Source of the DNA: Lysobacter spongiicola DSM 21749
Lineage (GTDB): Bacteria; Pseudomonadota; Gammaproteobacteria; Xanthomonadales; Xanthomonadaceae
Assembly: GCF_900167055.1 (NCBI RefSeq)
Contig: NZ_FUXP01000005.1
Location: 149,215-213,214 of the forward strand
Length of the DNA: 64,000 nucleotides
Direction of reading: 5' to 3'
The notes beneath the pieces were generated by a model. The model saw nothing but the letters and a program-made list of their open reading frames with translations, ran no database searches and was not told the origin of the DNA. Made by a program: the position numbers and the translations under genes. Shown here one piece after another: positions 29,346 to 37,545 of the stretch; the first letter of the stretch is position 1, and every line of letters starts with the position of its first letter.

Positions 29346-29579
29346 ATGGCAGTCAAGAAGACAAGCGCAAAGGGAAAGGCCCGCGGTACGCCGGCCGGTG
29401 GAGGCAACCTCCACAAACACTTCGAGAGCGAACGCATCTCTGACGACATCGCCGCTTTCGAGAAAGCCGGTGGCAAGGTGGAGAAACTGGGCGTGACCCG
29501 GGTGCTGCAGAAGATCACGCCCGACCCCGAAGCCGAAAAGCCGGCCAAGGCCGCCAAAGCACCTGCCCGCAAGCGCTGA
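29346..29579 (+). CDS. Small basic conserved hypothetical protein
   Basis: A 77-residue protein with a basic N-terminus ([14 protein letters not shown]), a conserved-looking core [37 protein letters not shown], and a Lys/Ala-rich tail ([10 protein letters not shown]). The charge suggests nucleic-acid or ribosome contact, but no known motif is present. Short proteins with this core occur in proteobacteria and have no assigned role. It lies between the divergent ABC operon (207-bp gap) and the convergent HD-GYP gene. Confidence 0.65.
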   Translation: MAVKKTSAKGKARGTPAGGGNLHKHFESERISDDIAAFEKAGGKVEKLGVTRVLQKITPDPEAEKPAKAAKAPARKR

Positions 29580-29597
29580 AACGGAACTCCGGCCGGC

Positions 29598-30920
29598 TCA
29601 GGTACGCCTGGGCCGGGCCATCGGCGGGGTGCGTTTGTCCCACAATTCGCCCGCACTGGAAACCAGTGCCTGGTATTTGTTGGGCGGCACGGTCTCGGTA
29701 ATCGCGTAGGCGGGCGTCGAGGTATCCCGCTGCGCCGCGATCGCGGCCAGCGTGCCGTTGGCGTTGATCAACCGGGCCACTACCGGCTTTGCCGCATCGC
29801 GACCACGGTGCAGGACCACCCCGACCTCGCCATTGGCCAGGCGCACCGGGGTACCCGGGGGGAACACGCCGATCTCGCGGATCAGGAGGGTGGCGAGTGC
29901 CTCGTCCACCGCTTTGCCACGCTCCATGAACAGGTTGCGCAGGGCATGCCGCGCGTGGATCGCCTCGCGATAGGCCCGCGGCCGCACCATCGCCGAATAG
30001 ATGTCCACGATCGCCAGCGTCCGCGCACCGGCGGTGATGGCGTCGGCGGTCAACCGGTTGGGGTAGCCACTGCCATCCAACCGCTCGTGGTGGTGCAGCA
30101 CCGCCTCGAGCCAGACCGGATCATCCACCCCCGCGTTCTGCAGCAGCTCGACGCCCGCCTGGGGGTGGCCATCGATCACCAGGCGCTGCGCCACCGTCAG
30201 CCCACCGGGCTGCTGGTTCAACTCCGCCACGATGGGACCAAGCGCCACGTCGAATGTCAGGGCCGCGGCGACCACCGAGATGCTCTCCTCCTCGTCCCAT
30301 TGCCGGGCCTGCAGCAGCACCTGGCACAGGATGGCGGCGTGCATCAGGCGCGCGCTCTGGTCGTCTTCCCCCACCTCCAATTGCATGGCGGCCAGGGCGG
30401 CGTCCTGGTCCCTCGCCACCAGTACCTGCAGGCGCATCGCCAGGTCGCGCACACGCTCGTCGAAGCCATGGAACGGGCAATCCAGCAGCTCGGCATGGAG
30501 GGCCTGCAGCACACGCCGCAGTTGCTGGATGGCCGGGAATACCGGGGGATGGGATGGCAATGGCTCCAAGGGCGCTTCCGGCTCCGCCTCGTCATCCAGC
30601 TGTTCTTCTTCTCCATCCGCGGCGTCTTCGGGCTCGCTTATGGCATCCGCCTCGGGCGCCGCGTTCTCGGTTTCGGCCCTGGCGGGTGGCTCGACACCCC
30701 CGGACGGCGCTATTCCTTCGCCCTTGCCGATAGCCGGCAGCAGCGTGCCACCGCTGGTGGAGGTTTCCGGCACGACCATGCCGCGCTCGAGCAGGATGTC
30801 GAGGTGGGCCTGGCAGGCCACCACCATGCCCTGGACGAACAGGAGCTTGCCCGCGCCGTCATAGACCGACCAGGCCAGCGGCGCGCCGAGCTCGACTTCG
30901 TCAGCTTTGACCGGTCTCAC
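29598..30920 (-). CDS. HD-GYP-like protein with degenerate HD pair
   Basis: A 440-residue cytosolic protein. The N-terminal part (1-50) resembles the short domain found before some HD-GYP domains; an acidic disordered linker follows (about 75-125); the C-terminal half is HD-GYP-like. HHHER (276-280) and DGSGYP (282-287) are kept, but the usual HD-x-GK is FD (223-224) followed by VALG. The metal site is therefore incomplete and cyclic di-GMP phosphodiesterase activity is doubtful. GTG at 30920 is chosen because GGAGGG lies just upstream; an ATG 21 codons earlier lacks one. Confidence 0.8.
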   Translation of the reverse strand: MRPVKADEVELGAPLAWSVYDGAGKLLFVQGMVVACQAHLDILLERGMVVPETSTSGGTLLPAIGKGEGIAPSGGVEPPARAETENAAPEADAISEPEDAADGEEEQLDDEAEPEAPLEPLPSHPPVFPAIQQLRRVLQALHAELLDCPFHGFDERVRDLAMRLQVLVARDQDAALAAMQLEVGEDDQSARLMHAAILCQVLLQARQWDEEESISVVAAALTFDVALGPIVAELNQQPGGLTVAQRLVIDGHPQAGVELLQNAGVDDPVWLEAVLHHHERLDGSGYPNRLTADAITAGARTLAIVDIYSAMVRPRAYREAIHARHALRNLFMERGKAVDEALATLLIREIGVFPPGTPVRLANGEVGVVLHRGRDAAKPVVARLINANGTLAAIAAQRDTSTPAYAITETVPPNKYQALVSSAGELWDKRTPPMARPRRT

Positions 30921-30995
30921 GAATCCCTCCACGCAGCCACGGAAGGCCACGGTTCGAATCCGGTATCGGCGGGCCCGGCCCATCCTTGAGGCCCG

Positions 30996-31006
30996 CCCCC
31001 CCCCCC
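30996..31006. repeat. Homopolymeric C11 tract
   Basis: Eleven consecutive C within the divergent region between the HD-GYP-like gene (start 30,920) and the mscS gene (start 31,075). Tracts of this length are prone to slipped-strand changes and also to sequencing errors. Confidence 0.9.
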
Positions 31007-31074
31007 GCGGCCGCTAGACAGATCGTTTACGCCGCCGCCGTCAGCATGGCGGCCATGCCTGAACGGAAGCATCC

Positions 31075-32268
31075 ATGTCGTTAGGAGGCTGGCAGGACAT
31101 CGCCGCGGTCGCCTGGCCCCTGTTGGTGGCCCTCTTGCTGGGCTGGGTGGTGCGGCGTGCGCTGCTCGCCGTCGCCCGGCGCGCACGCGCAAGCGCGGCC
31201 ACCCATATGCGCGCCCGCATTGCCGAGGTGGTGGCGGTGCCGGCATCGGTAGCCCTGCCGCTGTTGTTCCTGAGCGTCGCGGTGACCCTGACCCCGCTGC
31301 CCGGGGAATGGGTGGCGCGGATCCAGCACTGGCTCGGCGTGGGCGGGCTGCTGTGCATCACCTGGCTGCTGATACGGGCGGCCGGGGCGGTGGAGCGCCG
31401 GATCCTGCGCGAGAACCCGGTCGACATGGAGGACAACCTTGCCGCCCGGCGGGTGCAGACCCAGACCCGGGTGGTGTCGCGCGTGGTCCAGACCGCGATC
31501 CTGGTGATCGGCGTCGCCATCGCGCTGATGACCTTCCCCGCCATCCGGGAGATCGGTGCCGCCATGCTGGCCTCGGCCGGCATCATCGGCCTGGTCGCGG
31601 GCATCGCCGCGCGGCCGGTATTCGGCAACCTCATTGCCGGCCTGCAGATCGCGATCGCCCAGCCGATCCGCATGGACGACGTGGTCATCGTCGAGGGCGA
31701 GTGGGGCCGCATCGAGCAGATCACCAGCACCTACGTGGTGGTGCGCATCTGGGACGAGCGCCGGCTGGTGGTGCCGCTGCAGTGGTTCATCGAGAACCCG
31801 TTCCAGAACTGGACACGCACCAGCGCCGAACTGCTCGGCACCGCATTCCTCTGGCTGGACTACCGCACGCCGATGGCGCGCGTGCGCGAGGAGCTCGAGC
31901 GCATCTGTCGCGACGACGAACGCTGGGATGGCCGGGTCTGCGTGGCCCAGGTCACCGAGACCGCCGAGACCACCATCCAGGTGCGGTTGCTGGTCAGCGC
32001 CCGCAACTCCGGCGAGCTGTTCGACCTGCGCTGCGTGGTGCGGGAGAAAATGATCGCCTACCTCGCCGCTCAATACCCCGAGTCGCTGCCGCGTTTCCGG
32101 GCGGACCTGACCCGCGCGGGCGCCGGCGACGATGCTGCCGGGACACCGCAGACCGGGAGCCGCGGGAGCCGCGATGCCGCCCGTGTCAGCTCCCCCGGCG
32201 CCGAAGACGTGAGTGCCGCCGATCGGGCGGCGGCACTGGCCGAACAGGAGCAGGCGCGGCGGGACTGA
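31075..32268 (+). CDS. MscS-family mechanosensitive ion channel
   Basis: A 397-residue membrane protein with about four helices (near 11-27, 55-75, 90-105 and 138-160), then the pore-lining helix GAAMLASAGIIGLVAGIAARPVFGNLIAGLQ and the MscS beta domain with IRMDDVVIVEGEWG and VVRIWDERRLVVPLQWF. The tail from about 345 is polar and disordered. It is more like the YbdG/YnaI-type short channels than the one at 3.6 kb. AGGAGG occurs just inside the reading frame rather than upstream, so the start could be slightly different. Confidence 0.88.
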   Translation: MSLGGWQDIAAVAWPLLVALLLGWVVRRALLAVARRARASAATHMRARIAEVVAVPASVALPLLFLSVAVTLTPLPGEWVARIQHWLGVGGLLCITWLLIRAAGAVERRILRENPVDMEDNLAARRVQTQTRVVSRVVQTAILVIGVAIALMTFPAIREIGAAMLASAGIIGLVAGIAARPVFGNLIAGLQIAIAQPIRMDDVVIVEGEWGRIEQITSTYVVVRIWDERRLVVPLQWFIENPFQNWTRTSAELLGTAFLWLDYRTPMARVREELERICRDDERWDGRVCVAQVTETAETTIQVRLLVSARNSGELFDLRCVVREKMIAYLAAQYPESLPRFRADLTRAGAGDDAAGTPQTGSRGSRDAARVSSPGAEDVSAADRAAALAEQEQARRD

Positions 32269-32296
32269 GGCGCCGCCGGGCCCGCTCGCCGTGGTG

Positions 32297-32581
32297 TCAG
32301 GTCTTGCGTGGCGAGTTGGCCACCTGCTCGTTGCTGACCTGGTCGCGATCGGCGTCATGGTCGATCGAATCGTCGAAACCACCGCGCACGCCCTTGCCGC
32401 GCTTGTCCCGCAGGTGGTCCTCCACCTCCGCGCCTGGATCCTTGAGCCCCACGTTGTCGATGGCGTCCTCGTCGCGGGTGTCGTCCGCCGGTTGGCGCAG
32501 GCCCTGGTGCTTGCCGCTGGCTTCGTTGCCGCCGCCGGCGTTGCCGGTGGGGGTGCCCTGTCGATTCTGCTGGCTGGTCAT
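32297..32581 (-). CDS. Small hydrophilic, probably disordered protein
   Basis: A 94-residue protein of almost only polar residues (MTSQQNRQGTPTGNAGGGNEASGKHQG...), rich in Asp, Arg, Gly and Asn, with no hydrophobic core. AGGAG lies 7 bp upstream of the ATG. Such proteins recall hydrophilins or stress-induced small proteins, but there is no family motif. It lies downstream of the ECF42-type sigma gene on the same strand, 47 bp away, and might be part of its transcript. Confidence 0.6.
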   Translation of the reverse strand: MTSQQNRQGTPTGNAGGGNEASGKHQGLRQPADDTRDEDAIDNVGLKDPGAEVEDHLRDKRGKGVRGGFDDSIDHDADRDQVSNEQVANSPRKT

Positions 32582-32628
32582 GCCGGTCTCCTTGCTTGGA
32601 ACACGGCGACAGCCTCACATGGCCGGCG

Positions 32629-33906
32629 TTAGCGCTCCGCGATCACTTTCGATGCGCGCGCCAGCAGGAGCTCGCGCTCACGCTGGTTGCGGGTCAGCCC
32701 GGCGGCGCGCTCGAACTCTTCCCGGGCCTCGTCGAGCCGGCCGAGCTTCTCCAGCAGGTCGGCGCGCACCGCGGGGAGCAGGTGGTAACGACGCAGGGCC
32801 GGCTCGTCCACCAGCCCGTCCACCAGCGAAAGGCCTGCCATGGGGCCTTCGGCCATCCCCAGTGCCACCGCCCGGTTGAGCTCCACCACCGGCGACCCGG
32901 TCACTTCGGCAAGCACGCCATAGAGCGCGGCGATGCGGCGCCAGTCCGTCTCGTCGGCGCTGGGCGCGCGGGCGTGGCAGGCGGCGATGGCGGCTTGCAG
33001 CGCGTACACCCCTCGCCCGCCGCCCAGTGCCTCCGCCCGGGCCAGCGATGCCAGTCCGCGCGTGATCAACAGCCGGTCCCAGGTGCCACGGTCCTGCTCC
33101 ATCAGCAGCACCGGTTCACCCGCCGGCCCTACCCGTGCCCGGGTCCGCGATGCCTGCAGTTCCATCAGCGCCACCAGCCCGTGCACCTCCGGCTCGCCGG
33201 GCACCAGCCCGGCCAGCACCCGTCCCAGCCGCAAGGCTTCCTCGCATAGCGCGGGGCGCATCAGGTCCTCGCCGGCGGTCGCGGCATAGCCTTCGTTGAA
33301 GATCAGGTAGACCACGCCCAGCACCGAAGACAGGCGCTCGGGCAGTTCGGCCTTGCGCGGCACCTCGAACGGCACCTCCTTCTCCGCCAGCGTGCGCTTG
33401 GCCCGGACGATGCGCTGCGCCACGGTGGGCTCGGGCAACAGGAACGCGCGGGCGATTTCGTCGGTGGCAAGGCCGCCCAGCAGGCGCAGCGTCAAGGCCA
33501 CCTGGGCTTCGGTCGACAGCACCGGATGGCAGGCGGTGAAGACCAGTCGCAGCAGGTCGTCGCCGATGTCGTCGCCCAGCCGCTGGTCGCTGTCGGGGCG
33601 GTCGACCTCCTGCCGTTCGAGCTCATGCAGCAGTTCCTCGTGCTTGCGCTGCATCAACTGGTGGCGACGCAGCCGGTCGATGGCGCGACGCTTGGCGGTG
33701 GCCATGAGCCAGGCTCCCGGGTTGTCCGGGGTGCCATCAGCACGCCACCGCTCGAGCGCGGCCACCAGCGCATCCTGGGCGAGCTCCTCCGCCAGGCCCA
33801 CGTCGTGGACCATGCGGGCGAGGCCGGCGATCAGCCGTGGCGCTTCCATGCGCCACACCGCATCGATGGCTCCATGCGCGTCGTGGACCTTTTCGTCGTG
33901 GCTCAT
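32629..33906 (-). CDS. ECF42-type RNA polymerase sigma factor with C-terminal TPR-like domain
   Basis: A 425-residue sigma factor. Region 2 (IAGLARMVHDVGLAEELAQDALVAALERW, then PGAWLMATAKRRAIDRLRR) and region 4 (LLGGLATDEIARAFLLPEPTVAQRIVRAK) lie in the first 180 residues. A long helical C-terminus (DUF6596/TPR-like, with YLIFNEGYAAT) is characteristic of the ECF42 (YlaC/SigJ-like) group, which has no anti-sigma and is encoded beside DGPF/YCII proteins, exactly as here. Function of the group is still unclear. Downstream of a YCII gene by 56 bp. Confidence 0.92.
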   Translation of the reverse strand: MSHDEKVHDAHGAIDAVWRMEAPRLIAGLARMVHDVGLAEELAQDALVAALERWRADGTPDNPGAWLMATAKRRAIDRLRRHQLMQRKHEELLHELERQEVDRPDSDQRLGDDIGDDLLRLVFTACHPVLSTEAQVALTLRLLGGLATDEIARAFLLPEPTVAQRIVRAKRTLAEKEVPFEVPRKAELPERLSSVLGVVYLIFNEGYAATAGEDLMRPALCEEALRLGRVLAGLVPGEPEVHGLVALMELQASRTRARVGPAGEPVLLMEQDRGTWDRLLITRGLASLARAEALGGGRGVYALQAAIAACHARAPSADETDWRRIAALYGVLAEVTGSPVVELNRAVALGMAEGPMAGLSLVDGLVDEPALRRYHLLPAVRADLLEKLGRLDEAREEFERAAGLTRNQRERELLLARASKVIAER

Positions 33907-33962
33907 GGTCCCGGATCACAGCACCGGCGCGAACCGGAAACAAGTCGCCTTGCCACGGGCAC

Positions 33963-34400
33963 CTAGCGGGCGCCTGCTTCCGCGCCCAGCCCCGCCGACC
34001 GCAGCAGTTCCTCCTGCGCACGCAGCTCGGGCGTCATCGCTTCGCCGAAATCGTCTGCTTCGAACACCGGCCGGATCTCGATCTCGCAATTGCCTTCGTG
34101 CGGCTTCGGGCAGCGCTTGACCCACTCCACGGCTTCGTCGAGCGAACGCACCTGCCAGAGCCAGTAGCCGGCCACCAGCTCGCGGGTCTCCGCGAACGGG
34201 CCATCGACCACCGTCCGCGAGTTGCCGATGAAGCGCACCCGCACGCCCTTTCGGCTCGGATGCAGCCCCTCGCCCGCCAGCAGGACCCCGGCCTTGGCCA
34301 GCTCCTCGTTGAAGCGGCCCATCGCCGTCAGCAGCGCTTCGCTCGGCATCGCACCGGCCTCGGAGGCTTCGGTCGCCTTCACCATCACCATCACCCTCAT
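33963..34400 (-). CDS. YCII/DGPF-family protein, partner of ECF42 sigma factor
   Basis: A 145-residue soluble protein with the DGPF signature (VVDGPFAETRELVAGYWLW) and the family start MRVMVMVKATEASEAG. YCII proteins have a ferredoxin-like fold and their role is not settled. AGGAGGTG precedes the ATG. First gene of a unit with the sigma factor and probably under the candidate promoter at 34,435-34,461. The pairing of DGPF proteins with ECF42 is an established genomic association. Confidence 0.9.
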   Translation of the reverse strand: MRVMVMVKATEASEAGAMPSEALLTAMGRFNEELAKAGVLLAGEGLHPSRKGVRVRFIGNSRTVVDGPFAETRELVAGYWLWQVRSLDEAVEWVKRCPKPHEGNCEIEIRPVFEADDFGEAMTPELRAQEELLRSAGLGAEAGAR

Positions 34401-34434
34401 CACACACCTCCTTGCTTGTGGTTGCTGTCTTCTC

Positions 34435-34461
34435 GACGAGCGGGCGCAGCGCAATTCGACA
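34435..34461 (-). promoter_or_regulatory. Candidate ECF42-dependent promoter
   Basis: On the minus strand TGTCGA (34,456-34,461) is followed after 17 bp by CGTC (34,435-34,438), about 35 bp before the YCII start. This matches the ECF42 target pattern that I recall from Streptomyces (TGTCGA at -35, CG[A/T]C at -10). A palindromic TGTCGACA at 34,463-34,470 adds a TGTCGA in each direction, so the divergent YCII gene may also be addressed, though no good -10 is seen on that side. Confidence 0.55.
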
Positions 34462-34540
34462 ATGTCGACAGACGAGACGCTTGCATCGCGGTGCCGCAGG
34501 CGCGATGGTTTCGCCTCCCTGTCCCTCCCGGAGCCGATCG

Positions 34541-34915
34541 ATGCAGTACCTCCTGCTGGTCTACAACGACGACGAAGCCCTGGATGCCCTGCCCGAAGGT
34601 GAATTCGACAAGCGCATGCACCAGTGCTTCGTCCATGCCGACGAGCTTCGCGAAGGAGGCTGCCTGGTGCAGTCGCAACAGCTCGAATCCGCCCGCAAGG
34701 CAAAGTCGGTGCGCATCCGAAATGGCAGGACCACCGTGGTGGACGGGCCGTTCGCCGAGACCAAGGAAGTGCTGGCCGGCTTCAACCTGATCGAAGCCGA
34801 AGACATGGCCGAAGCAGTCCGGATCGCCGCCGAGTTTCCATGGGCGAGCACCGGCTGCATCGAGGTCCGGCCGGTGCGCGACATGGCTGCGGTACGCCAG
34901 CGCGTCGGCGCCTGA
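34541..34915 (+). CDS. YCII/DGPF-family protein
   Basis: A 124-residue soluble protein beginning MQYLLLVYNDDEALDALPEGEF and bearing VVDGPFAETKEVLAGF, the DGPF signature. It is divergent from the first YCII gene with a 140-bp shared control region containing TGTCGA elements, and ends one base before the convergent MFS stop. Likely a target of the ECF42 factor. Biochemical role unknown. The upstream ribosome site is weak (GGAG 9 bp before the ATG). Confidence 0.9.
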   Translation: MQYLLLVYNDDEALDALPEGEFDKRMHQCFVHADELREGGCLVQSQQLESARKAKSVRIRNGRTTVVDGPFAETKEVLAGFNLIEAEDMAEAVRIAAEFPWASTGCIEVRPVRDMAAVRQRVGA

Positions 34916-34916
34916 C

Positions 34917-36290
34917 TCACCCGGCATCCGCTGGCCGCACACGCCCGGCCAGCAGCAGGCCGAGCAGGCCCAGCGCCGCGGTCATCGAAAACCCGGAGAG
35001 GTAGGCGGCCAGCGGCGCGCGCTCCAGCAGTGCGGCGAACATCGAGCCCGCCACCGCCAGCATCGCGGCGGTGAACAGCGCATCGCACAGTTGCAGCGCC
35101 GAGGCGTTGACGCCCTGCCGGGCCGGCGGCGACAGCTCCAGGGTCAGCACCGACAGGCTCGGGAACACCGTGCCCATGCCCAGCCCCGCGACCACCCAGG
35201 CCGCCATCGCCACGGCCAGCGGCATCGCCGGGATCACCGCGAGCGCGGCCCCGGCCACCCCCAGCGTGAGCAGGGCCATGCCCGCCTGGAGCACCCGCGC
35301 CGGCGACGGGTCCTTCATGCGCCCGCGGTTCCACGACCCCAGTGACCAGCCCAGCGCACCGATGGTCAATGCCGCGCCGGCCCACGCGGGCGACAGGCCG
35401 CGCTCGCGCGACAGCAACAGGGGCAGGAAGACCTCGGTGCCGAAGAACGCCGCCGCTGCGATGCCCCTCAGCGCGATCACGGTCGGGAGGCCACGTGCGG
35501 CGCGCAGGGTACCCGGCGGAAGCAGGCGCACCATGCTCAACAGGAGGCCCGCCACCGCGAAGGCCAGCAACGCGGCTGCCACCCAGCCACGCTGCTGGCC
35601 GCCATGATGGAGAAGCAACGCGCTGGCTGCCGCGACCACCGCCCAGACCATGCGGTGGCGGTCGCCTGCGACGGGGTCCGGCTCCGGAAGCGGGCCGAGC
35701 CCGCACAATGCGGGCAGCACCATCAGCGCCGCCACACCGGCGACCAGTGGAAAGAGCAGGAACACCCACCGCCAGCCCAGGTGCTCGACGATGAGCCCGC
35801 TGATCGCGGGGCCGACGATCGCCGGCACCACCCAGGCCGCGGCGAAGGCGGCGAAGATCCGCGCCCGCAACGCCGGCGGATAGACCCGGCCGACGACCAC
35901 GTACAGCGCCACCGACATCAGGCCGCCGCCAAAGCCCTGCACCATCCGGCCCACCAGCAGCACCCACATCGCCGGCGCCAGCCCCGCCACCACCAGGCCG
36001 AACGCGAACCAGGCCACGCCGTGGGCCAGCGGCACGCGCGGCCCGCTGCGGTCGGCCCAGCGTCCCGCCGCCACCATGCCCACCACGCTGGAGACGAGGG
36101 TCCCGGCAAACGCCATCGCATACAGCGACAGGCCGTCCAGCGCCGCGGCCACGGTGGGCATCGCCGTGGTGACGGCCAGCGATTCGAACGCGTAAAGCGC
36201 CACCAGCGATACCGCGCCGATGCTGAGCGCGCGGTAGCGGCGGGCGAAGGGACCTTCCGTCGGCACCGCCGCTGCAACCTGCATGTCCAT
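34917..36290 (-). CDS. MFS transporter under predicted SoxR control
   Basis: A 457-residue major facilitator with about 12-14 hydrophobic helices. The loop GRWADRSGPRVPL between helices 2 and 3 is the MFS signature. It is probably a drug or redox-compound exporter, by comparison with SoxR-regulated pumps elsewhere. ATG at 36290 has AGGGAG 7 bp upstream; an in-frame ATG at 36347 would lie upstream of the predicted transcription start and is rejected. The promoter has the MerR-type 19-bp spacer and a sox box shared with soxR. Confidence 0.9.
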   Translation of the reverse strand: MDMQVAAAVPTEGPFARRYRALSIGAVSLVALYAFESLAVTTAMPTVAAALDGLSLYAMAFAGTLVSSVVGMVAAGRWADRSGPRVPLAHGVAWFAFGLVVAGLAPAMWVLLVGRMVQGFGGGLMSVALYVVVGRVYPPALRARIFAAFAAAWVVPAIVGPAISGLIVEHLGWRWVFLLFPLVAGVAALMVLPALCGLGPLPEPDPVAGDRHRMVWAVVAAASALLLHHGGQQRGWVAAALLAFAVAGLLLSMVRLLPPGTLRAARGLPTVIALRGIAAAAFFGTEVFLPLLLSRERGLSPAWAGAALTIGALGWSLGSWNRGRMKDPSPARVLQAGMALLTLGVAGAALAVIPAMPLAVAMAAWVVAGLGMGTVFPSLSVLTLELSPPARQGVNASALQLCDALFTAAMLAVAGSMFAALLERAPLAAYLSGFSMTAALGLLGLLLAGRVRPADAG

Positions 36291-36332
36291 GAAACTCCCT
36301 GTCGCTGATTGACGTTGTCGCGGTTGAGAAGG

Positions 36333-36363
36333 AGCATAGAAGCTCAACCAAACTTGAGGTCAA
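36333..36363 (-). promoter_or_regulatory. SoxR box in a 19-bp-spacer promoter for the MFS gene
   Basis: The 18-bp dyad at 36,342-36,359 matches the E. coli soxS box in 14 of 18 positions (CTCAA...CTTGAGG). On the minus strand it fills the gap between -35 TTGACC (36,358-36,363) and -10 TATGCT (36,333-36,338). The spacer is 19 bp, the over-long spacing that MerR-family activators correct by bending DNA, exactly as at soxS. Transcription would start near 36,326. Confidence 0.82.
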
Positions 36364-36368
36364 GCCCC

Positions 36369-36821
36369 GTGGCCCTGCCGAGCGAACTCAGCGTGGGACA
36401 ACTGGCGCGGCGCAGCGGCGTGGCAGTGTCGGCACTGCACTTCTACGAAGCCAGCGGGCTGATCCAGAGCCGGCGCACGCCGGGCAACCAGCGGCGCTAT
36501 CCGCGTGATGCGTTGCGCCGCGTCGCGGTGATACGCGCCGCGCAGCGCGTCGGCATTCCCCTGGCCACCCTCGCCGAGGCACTGGCGACCCTGCCCGATG
36601 GCCGCACCCCCACCCGCGCCGACTGGGCGCGGATGTCGCGGCGTTGGCGGGGCGAGCTGGACCAGCGCATCGAGCAGATGATCAAGCTGCGCGACACCCT
36701 GGACGACTGCATCGGCTGTGGATGCGTATCGATGAAGCGCTGCCGGCTGGCCAATCCGGCCGATGCGCTTGCCGAGCGCGGACAGGGCGCCCAGCGCTGG
36801 CCACGGGATGCGGGGCGGTGA
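36369..36821 (+). CDS. soxR: Redox-sensitive transcriptional activator SoxR
   Basis: MerR-family activator with a [2Fe-2S] cluster, switched on by redox-cycling compounds or nitric oxide. The 150-residue protein has the winged HTH (LSVGQLARRSGVAVSALHFYE), a coiled coil, and the cluster motif CIGCGCVSMKRC with Cys114, 117, 119 and 125. GTG at 36369 is chosen: it gives the family N-terminus and leaves the sox box upstream; an ATG 20 codons earlier would put the box inside the gene. Its stop overlaps the next start (GTGA). Confidence 0.93.
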   Translation: MALPSELSVGQLARRSGVAVSALHFYEASGLIQSRRTPGNQRRYPRDALRRVAVIRAAQRVGIPLATLAEALATLPDGRTPTRADWARMSRRWRGELDQRIEQMIKLRDTLDDCIGCGCVSMKRCRLANPADALAERGQGAQRWPRDAGR

Positions 36822-37522
36822 TCTCCTTCATCATTCCCGCCCACAACGAGGCCCGCCTGATTGGCGCGACCCTGGCCGCGCTGGATTGCGTGATCGAGCA
36901 GCTCGGGCAGCCCTGCGAGGTGATCGTGGTGGACGACGCCTCCACCGACGGCACCGGTGAGCGGGCACTCGAAGCCGGCGCCCGCCTCCTCCGGGTGGGA
37001 CACCGCCACATCGCCGCCACCCGCAACGCAGACGCCGCCGCAGCCAAGGGTGAGCGCCTGTTCTTCGTCGATGCCGACACGCTGCTGGAGCCGCCGGTCG
37101 TCCTGGCCGCACTGGCGGCGCTCGATGCCGGCGCCGCCGGCGGGGGCGCCGCGGTGCGGCTGGGCGGACGGCTCAAGCGCCACGAGCGCTGGCTGCAGGA
37201 CCTGTCGATCCTGCTGTTCCGCATGGTGCGCATCGCCCCGGGCTGCTTCGTGTTCTGCACCCGCGCCGCGTACGAGGCCACCGGGGGTTTCGACGAAGGC
37301 TATTTCGCCGGCGAAGATGTCGCGATGAGCCGGGCACTGGCCCGGCATGGTCGCTTCGTGGTGCTCCGCGAGCACGTCACCACCTCCGCCCGCAAGCTGC
37401 GGACCTTTTCCTGGTGGGAGCAACTGCGTTTCTTTTCCCGCTTCCTGCTGGGCGGGCGTGGCCTGCTCAGGTCCCGTCGCAACCTGGAGTTCTGGTACGG
37501 CGAGCGGCGCGACGAGAACTGA
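36818..37522 (+). CDS. Glycosyltransferase family 2 protein
   Basis: A 234-residue GT-A-fold enzyme starting VISFIIPAHNEARLIGATLAAL with GTG. The nucleotide-sugar site has VVDDASTDGT and FVDADT (DxD), and the acceptor region has GGFDEGYFAGEDVAMSRAL with the catalytic-type ED. No membrane anchor is seen except a weak hydrophobic patch (LSILLFRMVRIAPGCFVFC). GTGA overlap with soxR implies coupled expression. Similar proteins are annotated as general glycosyltransferases; the sugar and acceptor are unknown. Confidence 0.88.
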   Translation: MISFIIPAHNEARLIGATLAALDCVIEQLGQPCEVIVVDDASTDGTGERALEAGARLLRVGHRHIAATRNADAAAAKGERLFFVDADTLLEPPVVLAALAALDAGAAGGGAAVRLGGRLKRHERWLQDLSILLFRMVRIAPGCFVFCTRAAYEATGGFDEGYFAGEDVAMSRALARHGRFVVLREHVTTSARKLRTFSWWEQLRFFSRFLLGGRGLLRSRRNLEFWYGERRDEN

Positions 37523-37545
37523 GCGGAAACTGCGAGGGGACCCGA

